NCBI GenBank assembly: GCA_025359565.1
Contig: JANYFY010000029.1
Coordinates: 62,001-126,000, forward strand
Direction of reading: 5' to 3'
Length of the DNA stretch: 64,000 bases
From: Gammaproteobacteria bacterium
GTDB taxonomy: Bacteria; Pseudomonadota; Gammaproteobacteria; Steroidobacterales; Steroidobacteraceae
Below the pieces are notes generated by a model. It did no database searches. It was not told the origin of the DNA and saw only the letters and a program-made list of their open reading frames with translations. The position numbers and the translations under genes were made by a program. Below are positions 43,396-52,919 of this stretch, piece by piece (within the stretch, counting starts at the first letter, position 1; the number at the start of each line of letters is the position of its first letter).

Positions 43396-45132
43396 ATGCG
43401 CCAAAATACGCGATTCGTGATTCGAATTAACGCCAATTTAACCCGTTTTCGCGAGTTACCCCACAGATTTCTAAGGTCTCAAAACGGTAAAATACACCCG
43501 ATAAACCTTCTACTAAAGAACCCACTACATTCCATCGTGAGCACCCCAGACCCTACCTTTCCAGCCCACAACGCAGCCACTCCGGTACCTATTGCTGCGC
43601 CTATTGCGACACCTAACGCTAGCCTCGTCACGCGAGTCGGTGCCCTCGTTGACCTGCGTACCGGGGTATTGTCACTCTTATTATTTTTGACCCCTTTAGT
43701 GGTTTACTGGCCCACTACTTTTCACGACTTTGGGCTGCGCGACGATTATTCAAATTTACGCGAAGCGTTTCAAGAACCTGGCAAGATCTTAAAATTTTGC
43801 GCCTCGCATGCAAGGCCCATTTATGGTTGGCTGCTGCAATCTACCTACGCACAAACGAGTTTCGTACACGACCTGAAATGGATGCGCTTGCTGGCATCAT
43901 TGCTTCTAGGCGCAATTTCAATGGTCTCTTTTAAAAGCCTGAAGTCACTCGGTTGGTCGACCAACGCTAGTCTGTGTTTCGCCGCTCTAGTCGCGCTCGT
44001 ACCCGCCGCCCAGGTAATCGCAAGCTGGGCGGTCGGTTGGCCCTATGCCGCCGCCGCTCTTATTGCAATTGGGGGGTTTTTTGCGGCGGAAAACAATAAC
44101 GTCAACAAAACGCTGTCACCCTTGCAATGCTGCGTGGCCCTCGGCTTGTGTACGATCAGCGCGTTGATTTATCAACCCAGCACTCTTTTTTATCTTGTTC
44201 CCTTAAGCGCCTCGTTAATAGTCCGACGTGAGCGCAATATTTCCCAGACTTTGCGTTGGGCGGGTACTCATATTTCGGTCATTGGCCTATCGCTTGCTCT
44301 CGCGTACGCGACCATGTCGACGCTGTACTTCTTAGGCGTATTTGTTAAATCCGGACGTATTGCCTTCGAACAGCATGGTTTCGATAAAATCGTGTGGTTT
44401 TTAAGCCAACCCTTACCCAATGCCTTAAATTTTGTGGTCATTAATGACGATAACCAACGCGACCAGGCACTTTATTTCGGCGGTGCAACGCTGGTGGGTT
44501 TCGTCCTCATTGCTGGTGCGTTCCTTGAATGGCGCCGTTTTGGGCCCGTGCGCGGATTGATTTGGATCACAGGACTCACCTGTCTTCCTGTGATAGCCTG
44601 CGCGGTAAGTTTAATAGCCTCCGAACGCTATGCCACTTATCGCACTATTTTCGCGATGACGGCGGTACTGCTATGTTTTTTAATAGCCTCAGCAAATGCT
44701 ATAACCAGAAACTTCAGCGTGAACGCTCGACGAATATTCGCCTCTATAGCGTTTGTAGTGGCAGTGCTGGCCGCCCAGCATCATAGTTTTGACCTTATCG
44801 CAGTCCCGCAGAGTAATGAGTGGCATCTCATTGAAAAGGGCGCGAAGCAAGTACGAATTGATCACCGCCATCCGCGTATTTTCGCCATTGCGTCCACTCC
44901 CGCTGACAAATCTACGGCGACTATTTATCACGATGAGTTCGGTTCTCTTTCATCGAATTCAGAATGGGTGCCGCGGGAAATGTTCAAGCGTGCCATGCAT
45001 GACTTACATCCTGAAATCCGCAATCTCGATGCGCGCTACGATTTTGCTACGGGCCCTAAGCTGCCCGCAGGCCAGCATTTCGATGTGGTTATCGACATGC
45101 GCCGACTGCGTCATTTTTATAGCGAAATTTAA
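43396..45132 (+). CDS. Polytopic membrane protein, possible glycosyltransferase-like (unrecognised)
   Basis: The 578-residue protein has about ten hydrophobic helices from residue 93 on, starting GVLSLLLFLTPLVVYWP. They are followed by a soluble C-terminal domain of about 120 residues. After the first helix, FHDFGLRDDYSNLREAF resembles the acidic first loop of GT-C glycosyltransferases such as GtrII-like or ArnT-like proteins, where an Asp is catalytic. I do not recognise a specific family. The start is uncertain: ATG 43396 gives a long basic and Pro/Ala-rich N terminus, while GTG 43537 would start just before it. Neighbours give no clue. Confidence 0.6.
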   Translation: MRQNTRFVIRINANLTRFRELPHRFLRSQNGKIHPINLLLKNPLHSIVSTPDPTFPAHNAATPVPIAAPIATPNASLVTRVGALVDLRTGVLSLLLFLTPLVVYWPTTFHDFGLRDDYSNLREAFQEPGKILKFCASHARPIYGWLLQSTYAQTSFVHDLKWMRLLASLLLGAISMVSFKSLKSLGWSTNASLCFAALVALVPAAQVIASWAVGWPYAAAALIAIGGFFAAENNNVNKTLSPLQCCVALGLCTISALIYQPSTLFYLVPLSASLIVRRERNISQTLRWAGTHISVIGLSLALAYATMSTLYFLGVFVKSGRIAFEQHGFDKIVWFLSQPLPNALNFVVINDDNQRDQALYFGGATLVGFVLIAGAFLEWRRFGPVRGLIWITGLTCLPVIACAVSLIASERYATYRTIFAMTAVLLCFLIASANAITRNFSVNARRIFASIAFVVAVLAAQHHSFDLIAVPQSNEWHLIEKGAKQVRIDHRHPRIFAIASTPADKSTATIYHDEFGSLSSNSEWVPREMFKRAMHDLHPEIRNLDARYDFATGPKLPAGQHFDVVIDMRRLRHFYSEI

Positions 45133-45137
45133 TTCTC

Positions 45138-46397
45138 TCATAATCCGAAAAAATCGCTCACGCGTCCACGGACTATTGCGGCGCGTACCGCGAGCGGCCA
45201 TAACGCATGCAATCCAATAGCCTTAATCGGGCTGATGGGCAAATCCAATGGGGTAGCGCGAACTAGATGGTTAGCCAGTGCGGCGCCTAGAGTCGTCGCC
45301 ATAGCAATTCCGCGACCATTAAACCCAAGGCACGCCAGAACGCCACTCGCGGGTTCGTGGACATGCGGATACTGATCCGCAGTCATTGCCAGCCGCCCGC
45401 CCCAACCATGACCCCATTTTGTGCCCTCTAACGCTGGCCATAACCGGCGCGCGTAGGTGAGCAAATGGGGAATGACATTCGGGGACTGCACCTCGTGCAT
45501 GGGACCCCGCCCACCTATTAATAATCGTCCGCCAGTATCAACTCGGTAGTAGACGGTCACGGCGCCGATCTCATAGAGGACTGCTCGACTGGGCATTATT
45601 TGTGCCGACACTTCACGGGATAGCGGTACGGTTGCCGCTATCGCGCCGAATACGGGTACCAAGGATCGTCGCAATCCAGGCCATAGATTGTCGGTATAAC
45701 CGTTGGTGGCCAGCACCACTCGATCCGCTTGAACTGACCCGCGAGCCGTCCTTATCGTCCATCCGGTACCCTCACGCAGCATGCCCAATACGCGTGACTC
45801 ACCATGCAGCGTTGCCCCTGCGCGCAGCGCAACTCGGGCAAGCCCGCGGGCAAAGCTCAAGGGATTCAAATCACCCCCGCGCCGATCAAGCAATCCAGCC
45901 TTATACCGATGAGTGCCGGTCAACTCTGCAATGTCTGCGGCCTGGAGCCACTCGACGGGAGCGCCGCGCTGGGTCCACTGATCGCATGAGTTTTGTAACG
46001 CAGTAACCTGCTTAGAATTAACAGCCGCACGCACCGTTCCCAGTTGGCGCGCTTCGCACAAGATTCGATGTCGTTTAATCAAATCAAAGACAAACGCGGG
46101 CGCGCTAGCGGAGAGTAAATTCATACGCACCCCCATTTCACCATGATCACGCTCGACCCTATCCGGATCAAACTTTAATCCTGGATTAACCTGGCCACCA
46201 TTGCGTCCCGACGCGCCCCATCCGGGCTCGTGCGCGTCAAGTAGTACCACACGACTCCCAAGCTCCGCCAAATGCAAGGCAGTCGACAATCCAGTAAAAC
46301 CACCGCCCACTACGGCCACGTCAGCACGCACGATGCCCTCTAGGGGAGGTGTCGATAGGGTAGGTTCTACCGCGTGGTCGTAGTACAGATTCGCCAT
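45138..46397 (-). CDS. FAD-dependent amine oxidoreductase (DAO family, PuuB-like)
   Basis: The 419-residue protein has the Rossmann FAD motif DVAVVGGGFTGLSTALHLAE (about 26), then ASGRNGGQVNPGLKFD (about 62), typical of gamma-glutamylputrescine oxidase and related enzymes of the DAO family. VVLATNGYTDNLWPGL (about 207) and a C-terminal LACLGFNGRGIAMATTLGAAL (about 363) complete the fold. It likely oxidises an amine or N-substituted amino acid to an aldehyde with H2O2. No puu genes are nearby, so the substrate is open. It is divergent from the VIT1-type transporter gene. Confidence 0.85.
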   Translation of the reverse strand: MANLYYDHAVEPTLSTPPLEGIVRADVAVVGGGFTGLSTALHLAELGSRVVLLDAHEPGWGASGRNGGQVNPGLKFDPDRVERDHGEMGVRMNLLSASAPAFVFDLIKRHRILCEARQLGTVRAAVNSKQVTALQNSCDQWTQRGAPVEWLQAADIAELTGTHRYKAGLLDRRGGDLNPLSFARGLARVALRAGATLHGESRVLGMLREGTGWTIRTARGSVQADRVVLATNGYTDNLWPGLRRSLVPVFGAIAATVPLSREVSAQIMPSRAVLYEIGAVTVYYRVDTGGRLLIGGRGPMHEVQSPNVIPHLLTYARRLWPALEGTKWGHGWGGRLAMTADQYPHVHEPASGVLACLGFNGRGIAMATTLGAALANHLVRATPLDLPISPIKAIGLHALWPLAVRAAIVRGRVSDFFGL

Positions 46398-46453
46398 GGG
46401 AACTTCTGTTAGCTAATGTTATTATCTGTAATTATAGACAGGATCACTTCAAG

Positions 46454-47143
46454 ATGCGCCCACGCCAACATGAACGCCACAGTTTAAACACTATCGGTTG
46501 GTTACGCGCGAGCGTACTCGGAGCGAATGATGGCATCGTCTCCGTCTCAAGTTTGATAGTAGGCGTTGCAGCTGCTCATGTCGCGCATTCTAGTATCATA
46601 CTGAGCGCCGCTGCGGGCCTAGTCGCAGGTGCCATGTCCATGGCCACCGGTGAATACATTTCAGTCCACTCGCAAGCCGACAGCGAAGCCGCAACTTTAG
46701 AACAGGAGCGCGCCGAATTAGCCGTCGATTTTGCGGGTGAGAGTCGTGAACTTAGTGAGATTTACGTAAAACGCGGACTCGATTTAGGTCTCGCTCAACA
46801 AGTCGCCGCACAACTGATGGCCCATGATGCGCTAGGCGCTCATGCGCGCGACGAACTAGGCATGTCGACTCATACCAGGGCTCGTCCACTACAAGCAGCT
46901 CTAGTGTCAGCTGCAAGTTTCGCCACGGGTGCCAGCCTGCCCGTACTGGTAGTGTTACTCGCTCCAACGCAATACTTAATTGAATGGACAGTGGGCGTGT
47001 CGTTGCTGTCTTTAGTGCTGCTAGGCGGCCTATCGGCCAAAGTAGGAGGAGCTAGCAAATTAACCGGAGCGCTACGCGTCACGTTTTGGAGCGCCCTCGC
47101 AATGGGCATTACGGCCCTAGCGGGTCGACTGTTGGGAGGCTAA
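46454..47143 (+). CDS. VIT1/CCC1-family iron/manganese transporter
   Basis: The 229-residue protein matches VIT1/CCC1/Nodulin-21. RASVLGANDGIVSVSSLIVG is near residue 19. AGAMSMATGEYISVHSQAD is near 58, with the Met and Glu residues of the ion path. A cytosolic loop carries ELAVDFAGESRELSEIYVKR, and ELGM is followed by two C-terminal helix pairs. Members move Fe2+ or Mn2+ against protons. The following MDR reductase gene starts two bases after the stop, suggesting one transcript that may reach zwf. Confidence 0.9.
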   Translation: MRPRQHERHSLNTIGWLRASVLGANDGIVSVSSLIVGVAAAHVAHSSIILSAAAGLVAGAMSMATGEYISVHSQADSEAATLEQERAELAVDFAGESRELSEIYVKRGLDLGLAQQVAAQLMAHDALGAHARDELGMSTHTRARPLQAALVSAASFATGASLPVLVVLLAPTQYLIEWTVGVSLLSLVLLGGLSAKVGGASKLTGALRVTFWSALAMGITALAGRLLGG

Positions 47144-47144
47144 A

Positions 47145-48170
47145 ATGCACATTAAGAATAAGCGTGTTGTCCTCGCTAAACGCCCTCAAGACACCGCAAC
47201 ACTTGATGCATTTCGACTTGAAGAATTGTCAATTCCCGATTTGCAAACTGGTGAAGTCCTGCTCCGGACGCTGTGGTTGTCGCTAGATCCTTATATGCGA
47301 GGACGCATGAGCGACGCCGCCTCGTATGCGACACCCGTGGCGATTGGCGAAGTAATGACCGGAGGTACTGTCTCCTGTGTCGAAAAAACGCTAAATGCAA
47401 ACTACTCCGTAGGCGAACTCGTCGTGTCTGCGCAAGGATGGCAAGAATTTAGCGTCTCTAATGGTCAAGGCTTGGTTAAGTTACCAGCGGGCACAGAACA
47501 TCCCTCCTACGCCCTAGGCGTGTTAGGCATGCCCGGCTTTACCGCCTACATGGGGCTGTTAGATATTGGCCAACCAAAATCAGGCGAAACCGTCGTCCTA
47601 GCGGCTGCCACCGGTGCGGTGGGATCCGTGGTCGGCCAAATCGCAAAAATAAAAGGATGTCGCGTAGTGGGTATCGCGGGTGGCCCGGATAAATGTCAAT
47701 GGGCAATCAAAGATTTAGGCTTCGATGCCTGCATTGACCACGGTTCAGAAAATTTTGTGGAACAACTTACCGCGGCTACACCCAAAGGCATCGACGTTTA
47801 TTTTGAAAATGTCGGTGGGAAGGTATTTCAAGCGGTACTTCCTTTATTGAACGCTCGAGCCCGCATACCGCTATGTGGCCTCATTTCGCATTACAATAAA
47901 ACTGCCAAGGCTGAAGAGGCCCATTCACTCTCAGCGGCGATGCGCACCTTTCTTGTCAAACGCATCACGGTACGCGGATTTATTATTTTTGACGACTACG
48001 GCCACCGATTACCAGAATTCTTGAATGCCATGCAAATCTGGCTACATTCCGGACAAATTAAATATCGAGAAGATGTGGTCACGGGTATTGATCGCGCAGC
48101 GCAAGCGTTTCTCGGTTTGCTTGAGGGCCATAATTTTGGCAAATTGATCGTCAAAGTTAGTGAACCTTAA
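47145..48170 (+). CDS. MDR-family NADP-dependent oxidoreductase (CurA/2-alkenal reductase type)
   Basis: The 341-residue protein is a zinc-free medium-chain reductase of the YncB/CurA and leukotriene B4 12-hydroxydehydrogenase group. [15 protein letters not shown] is near residue 43, [20 protein letters not shown] near 128, the Rossmann [18 protein letters not shown] near 152, and [18 protein letters not shown] near 215. These enzymes reduce alpha,beta-unsaturated aldehydes and ketones with NADPH. It is followed after 17 bases by zwf, which supplies NADPH, a sensible functional pairing. Confidence 0.92.
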   Translation: MHIKNKRVVLAKRPQDTATLDAFRLEELSIPDLQTGEVLLRTLWLSLDPYMRGRMSDAASYATPVAIGEVMTGGTVSCVEKTLNANYSVGELVVSAQGWQEFSVSNGQGLVKLPAGTEHPSYALGVLGMPGFTAYMGLLDIGQPKSGETVVLAAATGAVGSVVGQIAKIKGCRVVGIAGGPDKCQWAIKDLGFDACIDHGSENFVEQLTAATPKGIDVYFENVGGKVFQAVLPLLNARARIPLCGLISHYNKTAKAEEAHSLSAAMRTFLVKRITVRGFIIFDDYGHRLPEFLNAMQIWLHSGQIKYREDVVTGIDRAAQAFLGLLEGHNFGKLIVKVSEP

Positions 48171-48187
48171 GATTTGGTGCCATTCCT

Positions 48188-49582
48188 ATGACTACTACCA
48201 TCCCATCTGATGCCTTTGTTTTCTTCGGAGCCACTGGCGATCTGGCCTACAAGAAAATATTTCCAGCACTTTACATGATGATTCGGCGTGGCGTCTTTGC
48301 GTTGCCTATTATCGGCGTTGGACGCAGCGGATGGAGCGTCGATGAACTTCGAGCTCGAGCCGAAGACAGCGTGCGCCACAGTGGTGAATTTGACGCGTGT
48401 ATTTTTGCGAAACTGGCGGGTCAATTACGTTATGTAGACGGGGATTACGCCGACCCAAGCACTTTCGCTAAGCTGCGACAAGAACTAGGTACCGCAATTC
48501 ACCCAATTCACTATCTCGCTATTCCGCCCAGTATGTTTGCCACGGTAGTTAAGGGTTTGAAAAACTCAGGTAGCGCCACTGACGCACGCGTCATCGTAGA
48601 AAAACCCTTTGGACGTGACCTTAACTCGGCTCAAGCGCTGGATCGCACTTTGCATGAAGTATTCGCTGAGTCCGCTATCTTTCGCATTGATCACTATCTT
48701 GGTAAAGAAGCCGTGCAAAATCTCCTGTATTTTCGTTTTGCCAATGCCTTCCTGGAGCCTATTTGGAATCGTCATTACATTCGTAATGTACAAATTACCA
48801 TGGCAGAGGATTTTGGCGTTCAAGGCCGCGGTAGTTTCTACGAGGAAGTGGGTGCCATCCGCGACGTGGTCCAAAATCACTTGCTGCAAGTCATTGCCTT
48901 GCTGGCAATGGATGCACCGGTAGGCCATACATCCGACGCGATGCAAGCGGAAAAGCTGCGTCTATTTCGCGCCATGCGTCCGGTAAACTTAAGCGATATC
49001 GTGCGGGGACAATTTCAAGGGTATCGCTCAGAAAAAGGCGTCGCTGCCGATTCGCAGGTCGAAACTTTTGCGGCCCTACGCTTGCATATCGATACCTGGC
49101 GATGGGCCGACGTGCCTTTCTATATTCGTACGGGAAAGTGCCTACCGCTAAGTGCCACTGAAGTCATGGTTACGTTGAAATCTCCGCCCTTACCTATTTT
49201 CGACTTAAAACAAGGGGATATTGACAATCATTTCCGCTTCCGTTTAAGCCCTGAAGTCGTAATTGGTGCGGGCGCTTTGGTGAAGAAAAAAGGCGACGAT
49301 ATGCAGGGTGAGCCGATCGAACTTATTGCACGAAACCACGTCAATGGAGAGAGATCTCCTTATGAACGACTTCTAGGAGACGCGATTCGCGGCGACACTT
49401 CATTGTTCACTCAGGATGATTGCGTGGAAGCGGCCTGGCGAGTGGTGGACCCCATTTTAGTAGCCGGCCCAGCCGTTCTACCGTACGATGCAGGGACCTG
49501 GGGACCTGAGGCAGCAAAGGGTCTGCTGGCAGCCGATGAGAGGTGGCACGACCCCGAATTAGAAAAAGCTCCCCCGTGCTGA
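48188..49582 (+). CDS. zwf: Glucose-6-phosphate 1-dehydrogenase
   Basis: The 464-residue protein has the N-terminal nucleotide motif [17 protein letters not shown], the signature active-site segment [20 protein letters not shown] (about 171) with catalytic Lys and His, and [20 protein letters not shown] (about 199). It makes 6-phosphogluconolactone and NADPH. Length is slightly below E. coli Zwf. It is in line with the HAD and tal genes, while gnd lies on the other strand. No lactonase gene (pgl) is visible here. Confidence 0.96.
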   Translation: MTTTIPSDAFVFFGATGDLAYKKIFPALYMMIRRGVFALPIIGVGRSGWSVDELRARAEDSVRHSGEFDACIFAKLAGQLRYVDGDYADPSTFAKLRQELGTAIHPIHYLAIPPSMFATVVKGLKNSGSATDARVIVEKPFGRDLNSAQALDRTLHEVFAESAIFRIDHYLGKEAVQNLLYFRFANAFLEPIWNRHYIRNVQITMAEDFGVQGRGSFYEEVGAIRDVVQNHLLQVIALLAMDAPVGHTSDAMQAEKLRLFRAMRPVNLSDIVRGQFQGYRSEKGVAADSQVETFAALRLHIDTWRWADVPFYIRTGKCLPLSATEVMVTLKSPPLPIFDLKQGDIDNHFRFRLSPEVVIGAGALVKKKGDDMQGEPIELIARNHVNGERSPYERLLGDAIRGDTSLFTQDDCVEAAWRVVDPILVAGPAVLPYDAGTWGPEAAKGLLAADERWHDPELEKAPPC

Positions 49583-50253
49583 AAGGGGACGTCGTTTTTT
49601 TATTAGATGTCGATAACACCTTGCTCAACAACGATCAGTTTGCGGCCGATCTCGGGACGCGCTTAGAACAGGATTTTGGTGCCGCACAGCGCGATCGATA
49701 TTGGCGGATATTTAACGAATTACGTCTGGAAATGGGCCGTGCTGATTACCTCGCAGCTCTACAAAACTTCCGTAGCGGATTAGAGGGAAATGCAGCTCTT
49801 TTACGCATATCCGAATTTCTTTTAGAATATCCTTTTATTCAACGGCTGTATCCCTTCGCGATCCAGGTATTGAGCCATCTAAAATCACTCGGCAAAACCG
49901 TGATCTTCTCAGACGGTGATATAGTATTTCAACCTCGCAAGATACAGCGCTCCGGAATATCGCAAGCGGTAGATTCGCAGGTATTGATTTACTTACATAA
50001 AGATAAAATGGTTGATCAAATGCAACAACTCTACCCGGCGGCTCACTATGTCATGATCGACGACAAATCCAGTATTTTGGCGACGATGAAACAAAGTATG
50101 GGTCAGAAACTTACCAGCGTATGGGTGCGACAGGGTCACTATGCGCGGGAAGCCAGTGCGAGCACGGTACCCCCAAATCCAGATCGGGTGATTGATCATA
50201 TCGACGATTTACTTAAATATAATTTGAATTATTTTTTAATGGGCCAAAATTAA
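49576..50253 (+). CDS. HAD-superfamily hydrolase between zwf and tal
   Basis: The protein is about 225 residues. The HAD motifs are DVDNTLLNN (motif I, nucleophile and acid/base Asp), FSDGD (motif II), a Lys in LHKDKMVDQ (motif III) and MIDDKSS (motif IV). The start is uncertain: GTG 49576 overlaps the zwf stop by seven bases, while GTG 49543 would add 11 residues. A sugar-phosphate or metabolite-repair phosphatase in the pentose phosphate block is a reasonable guess. The substrate is not visible from sequence. Confidence 0.8.
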   Translation: MLKGDVVFLLDVDNTLLNNDQFAADLGTRLEQDFGAAQRDRYWRIFNELRLEMGRADYLAALQNFRSGLEGNAALLRISEFLLEYPFIQRLYPFAIQVLSHLKSLGKTVIFSDGDIVFQPRKIQRSGISQAVDSQVLIYLHKDKMVDQMQQLYPAAHYVMIDDKSSILATMKQSMGQKLTSVWVRQGHYAREASASTVPPNPDRVIDHIDDLLKYNLNYFLMGQN

Positions 50254-50262
50254 AGAGCAGCT

Positions 50263-51351
50263 ATGAACATTACTCAGACTCTGCACGAACTACCCCAAAG
50301 TCTCTGGCTCGACAATATCACGCGTGAGATTTTGAATAATGGCACTCTACAGCGATATATCACGGATTTGTCTATTACGGGTCTTACGTCCAATCCCACG
50401 ATATTCGATGAAGCTATCGGCTCGACAACCGCGTACGATGCAGGCATCGCTGCAAAGGCTCACACGGCTGCCTCGGGTGAAGCCTTATTCATTGAACTTG
50501 CCTTAGAGGACTTGACACGCGCCGCCGATTTATTTCGCGGGGTTTTTGATTCGACGCAGGGTGCCGACGGCTGGGTCTCCATGGAAGTCTCGCCCCTACT
50601 CACTGAGGATGCTACAGGAACCCTCACGGCTGCGTTGTCGATTCAGCGACAAGCCAATCGCCCGAACCTATACGTCAAGATTCCCGGAACCGCAGCCGGA
50701 GTCAACGCCATTGAGGAGTCAATATTCGCGGGGGTACCTATTAACGTCACTTTATTATTTTCACCCCAGCATTATCTCGCCGCAGCCGATGCCTATTTGC
50801 GCGGGCTGGAGCGGCGCATCGCCGCGGGTCTTTCGCCTCGGGTCGAATCAGTGGCCTCGCTATTTGTGAGTCGCTGGGACCGTGCCGTGAGTGGGAAAAT
50901 ACCGGAAGAGCTCAACAATCAATTAGGGATAGCCATCGCGAAACGCACCTATAAGGCCTACCGAGAATTACTAGAATCGCAGCGATGGCGCAAACTCGAG
51001 GCTCTTGGCGCAAGACCGCAGCGTTTGCTTTGGGCGAGTACTGGAACCAAGGATCCGAAGGCATGGCCTTGTCTATATGTTGAAGCCCTGGCGGCTCCCG
51101 ACACCGTCAACACCTTGCCGGAGAAAACCTTACTCGCTTTAGCCGCTCAGGGTAAATTTCGCGGCATCCTGCCGGATGGTGGTGATGCAGAAAACGTAGT
51201 AGCGGCGATTACCAAGGCGGGCGTCGATGTAGATGCGCTGGGTGCCCAACTACAACAGGAAGGAGCGCAAGCCTTTATCAAATCCTGGCAAGGCCTCCTG
51301 CAACGAATCGCCACCAAAAGAAATGCGCTGAAAGCGACTACTCTTTCTTAA
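50263..51351 (+). CDS. tal: Transaldolase (long form)
   Basis: The 362-residue protein has SITGLTSNPTIFDEAI (about 39), then PNLYVKIPGTAAGVNAIEES (about 130) holding the Schiff-base Lys, and RLLWASTGTKDPKAWPCLYV (about 252). The length fits the transaldolase subfamily found fused or beside glucose-6-phosphate isomerase in other species. It transfers dihydroxyacetone units in the non-oxidative pentose phosphate pathway. It follows the HAD gene by nine bases and overlaps gnd by 14 bases, tail to tail. Confidence 0.95.
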   Translation: MNITQTLHELPQSLWLDNITREILNNGTLQRYITDLSITGLTSNPTIFDEAIGSTTAYDAGIAAKAHTAASGEALFIELALEDLTRAADLFRGVFDSTQGADGWVSMEVSPLLTEDATGTLTAALSIQRQANRPNLYVKIPGTAAGVNAIEESIFAGVPINVTLLFSPQHYLAAADAYLRGLERRIAAGLSPRVESVASLFVSRWDRAVSGKIPEELNNQLGIAIAKRTYKAYRELLESQRWRKLEALGARPQRLLWASTGTKDPKAWPCLYVEALAAPDTVNTLPEKTLLALAAQGKFRGILPDGGDAENVVAAITKAGVDVDALGAQLQQEGAQAFIKSWQGLLQRIATKRNALKATTLS

Positions 51352-52243
51352 CCGCGTGCCCCCCAAACTGATTACGCATAGCCGCCACTAGCTTATCCGA
51401 AAAGGATTCAGCATCGCGGGATCGCAAACGACTGATCAGCGACTGAGTAATAACGACCGCAGGCACCCCTAATTCGATTGCTTCGGCCACTGTCCAACGA
51501 CCTTCGCCTGAATCGGCAACATACGGCGCAATTCCCTCTAGACCTGGATTTTTCTGAAGCGCATTGGCGGTCAAATCCAATAGCCAAGATCTCACCACAC
51601 TGCCATAGCGCCAAATCTCCGCTACTTGATGCAAGTCTATATTGAATTCGGTTTTGTGATGCAGAATTGAAAATCCTTCTGCATAGGCCTGCATCAAGCC
51701 ATATTCGATGCCATTGTGGATCATTTTAGTGTAATGCCCGGAACCCACTTCACCGACGCGACCCCAGCCCCGATCCGGAGCCGGCGCAAGAGTCGCGAAA
51801 ATAGGAGTTAGACGCTCAACCGTTGCGGCATCGCCGCCGATCATCAAACTATACCCTTCTTCCAAACCCCAAACTCCGCCACTCGTACCCGAATCGACAT
51901 ACTGAATTTTACTGTGAGCCAATGACGCCGCCCGACGCTGCGTATCGCGATAGTTAGAATTTCCTCCATCAATGACGGTATCGCCGGGCGCTAATAAAGG
52001 CAACAGCGCGGCAATGCTCGCATCGGTAATCTCTCCTGCGGGTACCATGAGCCATAGTGTGCGCGGCACTTTAAGTTTCGCAACTAACAACGCCAACGTT
52101 GTAGCAGTTTCAGCGCCTTGGTCGTCGATCACTTTACGCGCCGCCTCGGAGGGGTCATAACCGACCACCCGGTGACCCCCACGCACTAAGCGCTGCGCCA
52201 TATTAGCCCCCATTTTCCCCAAACCAATCATCGCTATATCCAT
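51338..52243 (-). CDS. gnd: 6-phosphogluconate dehydrogenase, short (YqeC-type) form
   Basis: The 301-residue protein is the short decarboxylating form. The N-terminal Rossmann motif is MIGLGKMGANMAQRLVRGGH, then IDGGNSNYRDTQRR (about 91), VDSGTSGGVWGLEEGYSLMI (about 116) and HYTKMIHNGIEYGLMQAYAE (about 167) with the catalytic Lys. It oxidises 6-phosphogluconate to ribulose-5-phosphate. The short form often prefers NAD+. Two small genes lie upstream on the same strand. Confidence 0.95.
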   Translation of the reverse strand: MDIAMIGLGKMGANMAQRLVRGGHRVVGYDPSEAARKVIDDQGAETATTLALLVAKLKVPRTLWLMVPAGEITDASIAALLPLLAPGDTVIDGGNSNYRDTQRRAASLAHSKIQYVDSGTSGGVWGLEEGYSLMIGGDAATVERLTPIFATLAPAPDRGWGRVGEVGSGHYTKMIHNGIEYGLMQAYAEGFSILHHKTEFNIDLHQVAEIWRYGSVVRSWLLDLTANALQKNPGLEGIAPYVADSGEGRWTVAEAIELGVPAVVITQSLISRLRSRDAESFSDKLVAAMRNQFGGHAVKKE

Positions 52244-52261
52244 AATTTTATAAAGCCTAAT

Positions 52262-52645
52262 TTAGATATTCTCAGGAACCAATTCCATGACGACCGAAGA
52301 CACCCGGGCACGAATTCCGCTCTCACTAGGATGTTCATCAAAATACTGGGTGATTGCAAAATACTGCACTACATCGCGGAACCTAATGGGTCGCTCGACA
52401 GGCCATGTTGCAAAACTTTCCTCCACGCGTTGCAATACACGATCGACTTCGCGTTGGTCGCCACCGGTGCGTTCGGCAACGATTGAGGCATAACGTTCCA
52501 TGCTGTTGGCGGTGGGGTGCGAGCGCTCTGATTCACGGTAAAGCTTCATAAGGTCATTGCAGGTTCGCCTAACCGAATATCGTTCGCGTACCGCTGTCAA
52601 AAAATTAAGCGGACCCAAAGTATCATTTAGCCAATTTTTACTCAT
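52262..52645 (-). CDS. Conserved-looking hypothetical protein (127 aa)
   Basis: I do not recognise the family. The soluble 127-residue protein is rich in charged residues and predicted helices, with a central EVDRVLQRVEESFATWPVE and a C-terminal VVQYFAITQYFDEHPSESGI. It has no signal peptide, no membrane segment and no cysteine pairs. It lies 18 bases upstream of gnd on the same strand, so it is probably in the gnd transcript. Codon use resembles its neighbours, which supports a real gene. Confidence 0.6.
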   Translation of the reverse strand: MSKNWLNDTLGPLNFLTAVRERYSVRRTCNDLMKLYRESERSHPTANSMERYASIVAERTGGDQREVDRVLQRVEESFATWPVERPIRFRDVVQYFAITQYFDEHPSESGIRARVSSVVMELVPENI

Positions 52646-52687
52646 GCAGTGACACCACTATTAGTAAGGCGGTCGTAGGCCATCACA

Positions 52688-52837
52688 TCACACCGACTTA
52701 TTCTCATCGGTATCGGACGGAGTGGGCACAAGCCCCTCCTCCGGTAACACAGCGCGCTTCTGCTGTTTGGCATCCTGGCGAGCTTTTCGAGCCGTTTCTT
52801 TTTGCTTCTTGACGTGACGATAATTCGGCTTAGCCAC
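52688..52837 (-). CDS. Small basic protein (49 aa)
   Basis: A GTG-started frame of 49 residues begins MAKPNYRHVKKQKETARKAR and continues with Gln/Lys-rich residues and an acidic C-terminal tail. AGGAG lies seven bases before the start. The highly basic helix resembles short conserved proteins of unknown function, of the kind AKPNYxxxKxQKExARK, found in many gammaproteobacteria. It may bind nucleic acid. It sits just upstream of the 127-residue hypothetical gene and gnd. A longer frame overlapping it (52642-52908) lacks a ribosome site and looks like a shadow. Confidence 0.6.
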   Translation of the reverse strand: MAKPNYRHVKKQKETARKARQDAKQQKRAVLPEEGLVPTPSDTDENKSV

Positions 52838-52919
52838 CTTCTCTCTCCTAATTTGCGCTTACCTGTACGTCCAATCTTACCCCACCCGCCCCCCCGACTC
52901 CGCGGCAATTAACTTAAAT

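Noticed and set aside
52642-52908. 88-residue frame upstream of the 127-residue hypothetical gene
   Set aside because: It overlaps the better-supported 49-residue gene in another frame, has no ribosome site, and its composition (RG-, S- and R-rich) looks like out-of-frame translation.
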